Both the position numbers and the translations under genes were made by a program. The notes under the pieces were generated by a model, which saw only the letters and a program-made list of their open reading frames with translations, ran no database searches and had not been told where the DNA came from. A stretch of 5,865 nt of DNA from Bacillota bacterium (lineage in GTDB: Bacteria; Bacillota; Limnochordia; Limnochordales; ZCTH02-B6). Location: assembly GCA_003387805.1 (NCBI GenBank), contig QGSR01000131.1:1-5865 (forward strand), in the 5' to 3' direction. This document shows, piece after piece, positions 1 through 4,956 of this stretch; within the stretch, counting starts at the first letter, position 1; each line of letters starts with the position of its first letter.

Positions 1-361
1 GCCCTTCGGTGTAGAGCTCCTGCCACGTGGGGGCCATGGTGAACATGGTCAGAAACAGCGCGAGCCCGATGAGCACCTGGTTGGGCGGCATCTGCTGCAG
101 CGCCAGCGCGCTGCGCACGAACGACAGCACCACGATAATGCGGGTAAACGACGTCAGCATGACGACGATGGCGGGCGCCAGCGTCAACACCGTCAGCAGC
201 GCGACGATCTGCAGCGTCAGGGCTACGTCGCCCGGCCCGTCCGCGGTGGTGATGCCGAATTCCAGCGCCGGCAGCGGCACATCCACTTGCTGCGCCTGTA
301 CGCTGACGGCCGCCATCAGCAAGAACAGCGCCGCGCCGACGCCCGCCGCCCAGCGTCTCAA
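1..361 (-). CDS. fliP: Flagellar export gate protein FliP, N-terminal part (runs off the left edge)
   Basis: FliP forms, with FliQ and FliR, the membrane export gate of the flagellar type III secretion system. The first 120 codons are present; family members are usually about 220-250 residues, so roughly half is missing beyond the edge. Residues 1-23 look like a cleavable signal peptide: RRW, then a hydrophobic stretch ending VQA at 21-23. A signal peptide is typical of FliP. A mature amphipathic segment follows, then a first membrane segment at about 47-69 ([12 protein letters not shown]...) and the hallmark block [19 protein letters not shown] at 69-87, followed by [19 protein letters not shown] at 89-107. 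These are among the most conserved stretches of the family. The start is taken as TTG at 361-359. It overlaps the fliO stop (TTGA), has GGAGGA 9 bases upstream, and gives a complete signal peptide; the next in-frame ATG (codon 16) would cut that peptide. Translation is probably coupled to fliO. Confidence 0.95.
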   Translation of the reverse strand, partial: MRRWAAGVGAALFLLMAAVSVQAQQVDVPLPALEFGITTADGPGDVALTLQIVALLTVLTLAPAIVVMLTSFTRIIVVLSFVRSALALQQMPPNQVLIGLALFLTMFTMAPTWQELYTEG

Positions 362-657
362 TGAGTTTGGTCCTCCTTCGGCGCGCGTTGAGGATGCGCT
401 TCCAGTTCGGTCAAAAACGTGAACGAATGCGGCGTGGCGCCGATCAAAAAACGGCGCCCGTCCACTTCCACGATGAACAAAGAGCGCTGCGGGGCCAGGG
501 GCAGTGTCTCCACGACGCGCATGTCCCCTCGCGGCGTTTTGATGCCCGTCATCGTGCCGCCCCACCGCCTCAGCGCGTACATCGCGCCCAGCAAAATCGC
601 GAAGACGAGGGCCACTCGCCACGAATAGGCGATGATTCCCAAACCCGCTCCGTCCAC
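358..657 (-). CDS. fliO: Flagellar biosynthesis protein FliO (FliZ-type)
   Basis: FliO is a small membrane protein that helps FliP assemble into a stable export gate. The 99-residue product has one membrane segment at about 8-28 ([20 protein letters not shown]), then RRWG and a cytoplasmic domain. That domain has the family pattern: [20 protein letters not shown] at 46-65, followed by [14 protein letters not shown]. The tail (84-99) is short and charged. It lacks the long periplasmic N-terminal region of Bacillus FliZ and so resembles the short FliO type. The start codon is GTG at 657-655, preceded by AGGGG 8 bases upstream that overlaps the fliY stop. The gene lies 11 bases after fliY and its TGA stop overlaps the fliP TTG. 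Identity rests on the hydrophobic plan, the conserved block and the position directly before fliP, because FliO is poorly conserved overall. Confidence 0.9.
   Translation of the reverse strand: MDGAGLGIIAYSWRVALVFAILLGAMYALRRWGGTMTGIKTPRGDMRVVETLPLAPQRSLFIVEVDGRRFLIGATPHSFTFLTELEAHPQRAPKEDQTH
371..376 (-). promoter_or_regulatory. Ribosome binding site for fliP inside fliO
   Basis: GGAGGA lies 9 bases upstream of the TTG at 361-359, within the last codons of fliO. It is the main support for a TTG start of fliP. Confidence 0.7.
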
Positions 658-668
658 GCGCCAAGCCC

Positions 669-1661
669 CTACTGAAGATTTCGCATGCGCTCAGCCGGCG
701 TCACGATGGTGGTCACCTTGACCCCGAAGTTTTCGTCGATGACCACGACTTCTCCTTTTGCAATGAGCTTTCCGTTCACCAGCACGTCCACCGGCTCGCC
801 GGCCAGCTTGTCCAGCTCGATGAGCGAGCCTTTGCCCAGCTCAAGTACCTCGCGCACCAGCATGCGCCGCCGGCCCAGCTCCACCGTGACGTGCAGCGGC
901 ACGTCCATGATGAGGCCGATGTTGGCCGGTTCCGGATCCGCGGGCATGGGCGCCAGCTGCTCGAAGGTGGCCGGCGCCACGCTGACGCCCTGGGCCGACG
1001 CGGCCTGAGGCGGCGCGGCCGGCCCCGGCGCGGCGGGGGCCTCGGCGGCCGGGACCTCCGCGGCCGGCGCAGCGCGCTCGGCCAGGGCCAGCATGTCCCG
1101 GGCCAGCTGGGCCGGCACCACTTCCAGCCACGACACGTCGCCTTTGTCGCCCCGCAGGCTCAGCTGCAGCACCACGCACGTGTCCTTGTCGCGCAGCGGC
1201 GCCGGGTCGAACTGTTCCGGGTCCACTTCCTGGTACGAGGAAATGTCGGGCTTGGTCTTGGCGCCCAGCGTCTGGACGAGGGTTTCGGACAGCGCCAGCG
1301 CCAGCTTGTTCAGCACCGTGACCGGGTCTTCCTCGTCCAGGTACGCCTTCAGCTGCTGGCGCGACGACGCGTCGGCCACGCTCAGCTGCACGCCCTGCAG
1401 CGCGCCCTCGTAGCGCCAGACCGCGACCAGCGGCGACATGAGCTGGGCCCGCAGCTCCCCCCACGGCAGCAGCTCCGCGGTGATTTGGCCCGTCTCCAGC
1501 CGCTGCCCGGCGATGGGCGGCGCCAGCGGCGCGACTTGGTCAAAAGCGCGCTGAAACAGCCGGGTGACGGCGTCCAGATCGGGCAGCTCCTCCGCGGCCC
1601 CGCCCGCCTCCCCGCGCAGCAACGCGTCGACTTCTTCCTGGGAGAGCATGTGATCACTCAT
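669..1661 (-). CDS. fliY: Flagellar motor switch protein FliY/FliN with N-terminal CheY-binding-type motif and degenerate CheC-like region
   Basis: This is a C-ring component of the rotor/switch, 330 residues long; FliN alone is about 100-140 and Bacillus FliY about 380. Parts in order: an N-terminal [12 protein letters not shown] motif at 6-17, the type of peptide that binds CheY-P in FliM and FliY; a middle region at about 28-195 in the position of FliY's CheC-like domain; an Ala/Pro-rich linker at about 196-230; and a clear C-terminal SpoA/FliN domain at 248-330 ([56 protein letters not shown]). The middle region has no E-x-x-N phosphatase motif: its only Asn before residue 247 is N118, with Val three positions earlier. 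FliY-type CheY-P phosphatase activity is therefore not supported. The ATG at 1661 overlaps the end of fliM by 8 bases and has a strong GGGGAGG 6 bases upstream. FliN long form is the alternative name. Confidence 0.93.
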   Translation of the reverse strand: MSDHMLSQEEVDALLRGEAGGAAEELPDLDAVTRLFQRAFDQVAPLAPPIAGQRLETGQITAELLPWGELRAQLMSPLVAVWRYEGALQGVQLSVADASSRQQLKAYLDEEDPVTVLNKLALALSETLVQTLGAKTKPDISSYQEVDPEQFDPAPLRDKDTCVVLQLSLRGDKGDVSWLEVVPAQLARDMLALAERAAPAAEVPAAEAPAAPGPAAPPQAASAQGVSVAPATFEQLAPMPADPEPANIGLIMDVPLHVTVELGRRRMLVREVLELGKGSLIELDKLAGEPVDVLVNGKLIAKGEVVVIDENFGVKVTTIVTPAERMRNLQ

Positions 1662-2592
1662 CGGCTTCCTCCCCTTTCTCGGCCAGCACCTCGGTGATCT
1701 CCACCGCCAGGCGGCTGCCCAGCCGTCCCGGTTTGGCGAGAAACTTGGTCTTGTCGCCCACCCGCACGGACAGCGGCTCGCTCACCCGGGTGTCCAGGCG
1801 GATGACGTCGCCCTCGGCCAAATCCAGCAGCTCGGCCACGGTGACGACGGCTTCGCCCAAAGACACCACCAGGGGCACCGCCATGGTCTCCACCTGCTTG
1901 CGGATGTCCTCGACGTACTGGCCCGTCTCCACCTTCTCGCCGCCGCCGAACAGGTAGTGCGCGCTCAGTTTGGAGGCGATGGGCTCCAGGGCGATGTAAG
2001 GAATGCAAATGTTGACCCGCCCCTCGACGCCGCGAATGCGGACCCGCAGGGCGATGACGACCACCATGTCGTGGGGCGGCAGCAGCTGGACGAACTGGGG
2101 ATTGACCTCCAGACGCTCCAGGCGCGGCTCCAGCTGCACCAGGTTGGACCACGCGTCGCTGAGGGCCGTCAGCGACCGCTCCAACACCCGCCGCATGACC
2201 GTCTGCTCAATCTCCGTCAGCTCCCGGATGCGGGCGGGCACCGTGCCCGGCCCGCCCAGCAAACGGTCGATGATGACGAAGGTGAGATCCGGCGGAATCT
2301 CGATAATCGCGCTGCCTTCCAGCGGCGCCATGCTGAAGACGCCGATCAGGGTCGGGTTCGTCAGCGACCGGACGAACTCGTCGTACGTCGACTGGGTGAC
2401 CAGCACCACTTCGCCTTCCACGATGGTGCGCACGTATCCCGACAAATACGTGGCGAAGCCGCGCGAAAACCCTTCGTGGATAATCTGCAGCGTGCGCAGC
2501 TGGTCTTTGGAAAACTTGTCCGGCCGGCGGAAATCGTACCGCTTGACGGTCTGCGTGCGATACGGCCCCGGCAGCAGTTCCGCCATGGTCAT
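1654..2592 (-). CDS. fliM: Flagellar motor switch protein FliM, lacking the usual N-terminal CheY-binding peptide
   Basis: FliM links FliG to FliN/FliY in the C-ring and normally receives CheY-P. The 312-residue product has the conserved block [20 protein letters not shown] at 17-36, then IIHEGFSR. The middle CheC-like domain covers about 40-230 and includes the FliG-contact GGxG motif (LLGGPG at 111-116), [13 protein letters not shown] [11 protein letters not shown] at 161-171, and [12 protein letters not shown] at 194-205. The C-terminal SpoA domain covers about 236-305 ([20 protein letters not shown]). Bacillus FliM is about 332 residues with the YDF block near residue 40, preceded by an LSQNEIDALL peptide. 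Here only about 16 residues precede that block and no such peptide exists. The ATG at 2592 overlaps the fliL stop (ATGA). The site before it (GGTGG) is weak, so translation probably depends on coupling. The in-frame sequence upstream, antisense-free but out of frame with fliL, does not encode the missing motif. A second ATG at codon 3 is a possible start. Confidence 0.96.
   Translation of the reverse strand: MTMAELLPGPYRTQTVKRYDFRRPDKFSKDQLRTLQIIHEGFSRGFATYLSGYVRTIVEGEVVLVTQSTYDEFVRSLTNPTLIGVFSMAPLEGSAIIEIPPDLTFVIIDRLLGGPGTVPARIRELTEIEQTVMRRVLERSLTALSDAWSNLVQLEPRLERLEVNPQFVQLLPPHDMVVVIALRVRIRGVEGRVNICIPYIALEPIASKLSAHYLFGGGEKVETGQYVEDIRKQVETMAVPLVVSLGEAVVTVAELLDLAEGDVIRLDTRVSEPLSVRVGDKTKFLAKPGRLGSRLAVEITEVLAEKGEEADE
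1668..1674 (-). promoter_or_regulatory. Strong ribosome binding site for fliY inside fliM
   Basis: GGGGAGG lies within the last codons of fliM, 6 bases before the fliY ATG at 1661-1659. It is among the strongest Shine-Dalgarno sequences in the window and fixes the fliY start despite the 8-base overlap with fliM. Confidence 0.7.
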
Positions 2593-3050
2593 TGCACCAC
2601 CAGGTCGGTAAACCAGACTTGGACGACTTGGCCTTCGGTCAGCAGCTCATTGACGGAGCCTAGAAGCTCCCGCCGCAGCTGTTCCTGGCCGTCGGCGCCC
2701 GCGATGGACGCGGCCGTCTTCTCCCGCACCACCGCGATGACGCGGTCTTTCACCTGCGGCTCCCGGCGCGCCAGCTCCCGGAGCGTCTTGTCCGAATCCG
2801 CCTCCAGGACGATGTTCGCCCGGACGAAGCGCCCGCCCGGCGTGCCGTTGGGCGCCAGGTTGACGATGAGCGTGCCGATTTCGAACATCGGGCCCGGGCC
2901 GTCCTTCTCCTTCGAACCGCCGCCCGCCGCGCCCAGAGGGCCGCCCATGATGGTGAAGACGCCGTAGGCCGCGCCCGACGCGAGCAGGATGATGAGGGAA
3001 ATGATCAACAGCAGCGTGCGAACGTTCATTTCAATCCGTGCCAGCTTCAC
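2589..3050 (-). CDS. fliL: Flagellar basal body-associated protein FliL
   Basis: FliL is a single-pass inner-membrane protein that surrounds or supports the MotAB stator near the basal body. With the GTG start at 3050 it is 153 residues. The membrane segment is at about 11-34 (RTLLLIISLIILLASGAAYG), followed by a Gly-rich flexible stretch (35-46). The periplasmic FliL domain follows: MFEIGTLIVNLAPNG at 55-69, RFVRANIVLEAD at 74-85, REPQVKDRVIAVVREKT at 96-112, and the end [18 protein letters not shown]. Length and plan match the family. The start is uncertain. The GTG overlaps motB by 20 bases and has only a closely spaced GGGGTGA. The ATG at 3029-3027 (MNVRTLLL, 146 residues), one base after the motB stop, is equally plausible and keeps the whole membrane segment. 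Its TGA stop overlaps the fliM ATG. Confidence 0.94.
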   Translation of the reverse strand: MKLARIEMNVRTLLLIISLIILLASGAAYGVFTIMGGPLGAAGGGSKEKDGPGPMFEIGTLIVNLAPNGTPGGRFVRANIVLEADSDKTLRELARREPQVKDRVIAVVREKTAASIAGADGQEQLRRELLGSVNELLTEGQVVQVWFTDLVVQ

Positions 3051-3837
3051 TCACCCCATCCATGGGTTCCAGGGGCTCGTCGGACTCCTCCAGATCGAGC
3101 CGCAGCAGCACGATGTCCACCCGCCGGTTGAGGGCCCGGTTTTCCATGGAATCGTTGGGCACCAGCGGCCGGTACTCCCCGTACCCCGCGGCCGACAGCC
3201 GCCGGGGGTCGAAGCCGTGCTCCTCGATCAAGTGCCGGATGACGTTGGTGGCCCGCGCGGTGCTCAGCTCCCAGTTGGACGGGAAGCGCTCGGTCCGGAT
3301 GGGAAGATCGTCGGTGTGGCCTTCCACCCGCACCGGATTGGGAACGTCTTTGAGCACTTCCGCGACCTGCGCCAAAATCTCCAGCGCCTCGGGTTTCAGC
3401 TCGGCCCGGCCCAAATCGAACAGGACGCGGTCGGCAAAGCGGACGACGACGCCCCGCTCGGTCAGCTCCAGCTGCACCGCGCCCTCCAGGCCCCGGCCGG
3501 CCACGAAGGCCTGCAGGCCGAAGTACACGTCCCGCAGCTGCGCGGCCAGCTCGGGCCGCACCAGGTCCAGATCTTCCAAGTCAAACTCGCTGGTGCCCTG
3601 GACGGCGGTATCGTCCCACATGACCTGCACGCCGCCCTGCAGTACGCCCAGCGACGCCTGAAACGCCGACAAAATGGTGCGAAACCGCTGCACGTCGATT
3701 TCCGAGAACGAAAACAGGAGGACGAAGAAGACCAGCAGCAGCGTCACCATGTCCGCGTACGTGATGAGCCACGGCGACTGCGGCTCCTCTTGGCCGGAGC
3801 GGCGCCTTCTGGTGAACCGGCTCCCGTCAGCGGACAT
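3031..3837 (-). CDS. motB: Flagellar stator protein MotB
   Basis: MotB anchors the stator to peptidoglycan and carries the ion-binding Asp of the channel. The 268-residue product has a basic cytoplasmic N-terminus (RFTRRRRSG) and a single membrane segment at about 22-44. This starts PWLITYADMVTLLLVFF; D29 is the expected essential Asp, equivalent to E. coli D32. A plug-like amphipathic stretch follows at about 50-66. The OmpA/MotB peptidoglycan-binding domain covers about 125-245: VEGHTDD at 171-177, SNWELSTARA at 187-196, AAGYGEYRPLVPND at 216-229 and NRRVDIVLL at 237-245. All key residues are present, so it looks functional. The ATG at 3837 lies 11 bases inside the end of motA and is preceded by GGGGAGGG, about 11 bases away. 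The stop TGA lies within or just before the start of fliL. The coupling ion cannot be decided from the motif alone. Confidence 0.97.
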   Translation of the reverse strand: MSADGSRFTRRRRSGQEEPQSPWLITYADMVTLLLVFFVLLFSFSEIDVQRFRTILSAFQASLGVLQGGVQVMWDDTAVQGTSEFDLEDLDLVRPELAAQLRDVYFGLQAFVAGRGLEGAVQLELTERGVVVRFADRVLFDLGRAELKPEALEILAQVAEVLKDVPNPVRVEGHTDDLPIRTERFPSNWELSTARATNVIRHLIEEHGFDPRRLSAAGYGEYRPLVPNDSMENRALNRRVDIVLLRLDLEESDEPLEPMDGVSEAGTD

Positions 3838-4639
3838 CGGCGACCGCGCCCTCCCCGACTTCCGCCGCGGCCTCCCGGCGGCGGCCAGCCGCCAGCTCCG
3901 TCTTGGACAGGAACGCCTGCAGCTTTTCTTCGACTATGCGCGGGTTTTCCCCTGCCTGAATGGAGAGGACGCCCTGCACCATAACCTCCATGATCAGCAC
4001 TTCCTGCTCGCTGCGCACCCGGAGCTTGTTGGCGATGGGCAGGAACACCAGGTTGGCCATCATCGCGCCGTACAGCGTCGTAATGAGCGCCAGCGCCATG
4101 CCCGAGCCGATGGCGTCCGCGTCGGTCAGGTCGGCCAGCATGTGGATGAGGCCGATGACGGTGCCCAGCATGCCGAAGGCCGGGGCGAAGGTGCCCGCGG
4201 TCTGGAAAATGCGCCGCCCGGCCGCGTGGCGTTCCTCCAGGAAGTTGATCTCGATCTGCAGGACTTCGCGGACCAGCTCGGGGTCGACGCCGTCCACCAC
4301 CAGCTGAATCCCTTTGCGCAAAAACGGATCGCCCAGCTGGCCGGCCTCTTCCTCCATGGCCAGGAGGCCTTCCCGCCGGGCTTTCTCCGCGAAGTAGACC
4401 AGCAGCGGGATCACTTCTTCCGGCGAGCGCGGACGGCCCCCGAAGGCAACGCGCAAGAGCCCGCCGATCTGGCGCAGCTGCTCCATCGGATGGCTGATCA
4501 TGGTAGCGGCGATGGTGCCGCCCAGGACGATGGCCAACGACGACACGTCCCAGAACAGCGTCAGGCTGCCGCCCCGCATCATCCCGAAGACGAGCAGCGT
4601 CGCCCCGATGAACAAGCCGAGAATCGTCGACAGGTCCAC
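3827..4639 (-). CDS. motA: Flagellar stator protein MotA
   Basis: MotA forms the pentameric ring around MotB and transmits torque to FliG. The 270-residue product has the usual four membrane segments: about 4-22, 32-50, 148-170 and 180-204. A large cytoplasmic loop lies between the second and third. In the loop, YFAEKARREGLLAMEEEA (82-99) matches the charged region that interacts with FliG (Arg88/89, Glu90, Glu97/98). P153 in GTFAPAFGMLGTVIGL and P201 in LVFLPIANKL correspond to the conserved channel prolines (E. coli P173 and P222). The signature LITTLYGAMMANLVFLP is intact. The start is GTG at 4639, with GAGGTGA well placed upstream and overlapping the flbD stop; the gap to flbD is 9 bases. 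It overlaps motB by 11 bases, the usual coupling for a stator pair. The C-terminal tail after about 250 is charged and variable. Confidence 0.97.
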   Translation of the reverse strand: MDLSTILGLFIGATLLVFGMMRGGSLTLFWDVSSLAIVLGGTIAATMISHPMEQLRQIGGLLRVAFGGRPRSPEEVIPLLVYFAEKARREGLLAMEEEAGQLGDPFLRKGIQLVVDGVDPELVREVLQIEINFLEERHAAGRRIFQTAGTFAPAFGMLGTVIGLIHMLADLTDADAIGSGMALALITTLYGAMMANLVFLPIANKLRVRSEQEVLIMEVMVQGVLSIQAGENPRIVEEKLQAFLSKTELAAGRRREAAAEVGEGAVADVR

Positions 4640-4643
4640 GACA

Positions 4644-4650
4644 TCACCTC
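4644..4650 (-). promoter_or_regulatory. Ribosome binding site for motA overlapping the flbD stop
   Basis: GAGGTGA sits 4 bases before the GTG at 4639-4637 and shares two bases with the TGA stop of flbD. It supports the GTG start of motA and suggests coupling of motA translation to flbD. Confidence 0.7.
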
Positions 4651-4867
4651 AGTCTTCGACGCCGCCGCCCGGCAGCGCCGCGCCGTACACCGACCGGCGG
4701 TACTCCTTGATGCGCCGCACCACTTCGGCGACGTCCTCCCGCACCACCAGCTTGCGGCCGGTGGTCAAGGTGATGACCGTGTCGGGCACCGCCTCCAGAA
4801 GCTCCACCAGCTCCGCGCTGATTACCAGCTCGCTGCCGTCCAGACGGGTCACCTGAATCACGGTCAT
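4649..4867 (-). CDS. flbD: FlbD/SwrD family flagellar protein
   Basis: This is a small soluble protein of the FlbD (SwrD) family. In Bacillus subtilis SwrD is needed for full flagellar power and swarming, apparently through the stators. The 72-residue product shows the family pattern: VIQVTRLDG at 3-11, SAELVELLEAVPDTVITLTT at 17-36, GRKLVVREDVAEVVRRIKEY at 37-56, then a short Gly-rich tail. The ATG at 4867 is preceded by AGGAAGG with 6 bases spacing. A GTG at 4861 (giving MIQVTRLDG) matches the usual family N-terminus even better and also has a good upstream AAGG. An ATG at 4888 (79 residues) is less likely because its extra residues MRRGRKV are encoded by the purine-rich ribosome binding region. 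It lies between flgE and motA, as in many Clostridia. It is not the Caulobacter transcription factor of the same name. Confidence 0.93.
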   Translation of the reverse strand: MTVIQVTRLDGSELVISAELVELLEAVPDTVITLTTGRKLVVREDVAEVVRRIKEYRRSVYGAALPGGGVED

Positions 4868-4869
4868 CA

Positions 4870-4880
4870 CCTTCCTTCCT
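4870..4880 (-). promoter_or_regulatory. Ribosome binding site for flbD
   Basis: The purine-rich AGGAAGGAAGG can serve either the ATG at 4867 or the GTG at 4861. It lies where the longer ATG-4888 reading would be coding, which argues against that longer start. Confidence 0.65.
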
Positions 4881-4889
4881 CGTCTCATC

Positions 4890-4904
4890 CCCGGAAACGC
4901 CGGG
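4890..4904 (-). repeat. Small inverted repeat in the flgE-flbD gap
   Basis: CCCGG and CCGGG arms (4890-4894 and 4900-4904) flank a 5-base loop. In the transcript it would form a short GC hairpin about 10 bases upstream of the flbD ribosome binding site. It is short enough to occur by chance in GC-rich DNA. Confidence 0.45.
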
Positions 4905-4916
4905 AGCTCAGGCGGC

Positions 4917-4943
4917 GCGTCCCCGGCCCGTCACCGGGGACGC
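4917..4943 (-). repeat. Perfect 10-bp inverted repeat just after flgE (possible processing, attenuation or weak terminator structure)
   Basis: Arms GCGTCCCCGG (4917-4926) and CCGGGGACGC (4934-4943) are perfectly complementary around a 7-base loop, starting 13 bases after the flgE stop. The stem is nearly all GC and should be very stable in RNA. No run of T follows on the minus strand, so it does not look like a standard intrinsic terminator. It could protect the flgE message from 3' decay or partly terminate transcription, reducing expression of flbD-motAB relative to the hook gene. Confidence 0.6.
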
Positions 4944-4956
4944 CGGCCTAACCCCG

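Noticed and set aside
27..422. Plus-strand open frame of 131 codons at the left edge
   Set aside because: The minus strand here encodes an unmistakable FliP N-terminus and the end of fliO. The plus product is Ser/Thr/Ala-rich without a domain.
972..1076. Ala/Pro-rich GC tract in fliY considered as a DNA repeat or a frameshift site
   Set aside because: The frame continues cleanly into the SpoA domain and such a linker between the domains of FliY is normal. No regular repeat unit is seen.
1957..2967. Long plus-strand open frame (336 codons) opposite fliM and fliL
   Set aside because: It is antisense to two clear genes, has an Arg/Gln/Asp/His-rich composition, no family resemblance and no ribosome binding site noticed. 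It is a GC-driven shadow.
2989..3984. Plus-strand open frame of 331 codons opposite motB, ending in a Pro/Arg-rich tail
   Set aside because: It is a shadow of motB and the end of motA; the low-complexity Pro/Arg tail is typical of an out-of-frame GC-rich reading.
4917..4943. Reading the 10-bp inverted repeat as a Rho-independent terminator of the operon
   Set aside because: There is no T-rich run after the stem on the minus strand, and the same-direction flagellar genes continue immediately. It is kept only as an RNA structure.
3674..4951. Long plus-strand open frame (425 codons) opposite flbD, motA and the start of motB
   Set aside because: It runs antisense through strongly conserved genes. 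Its product is rich in His, Arg, Gln and Asp with no recognisable domain, as expected for an antisense shadow in GC-rich DNA.
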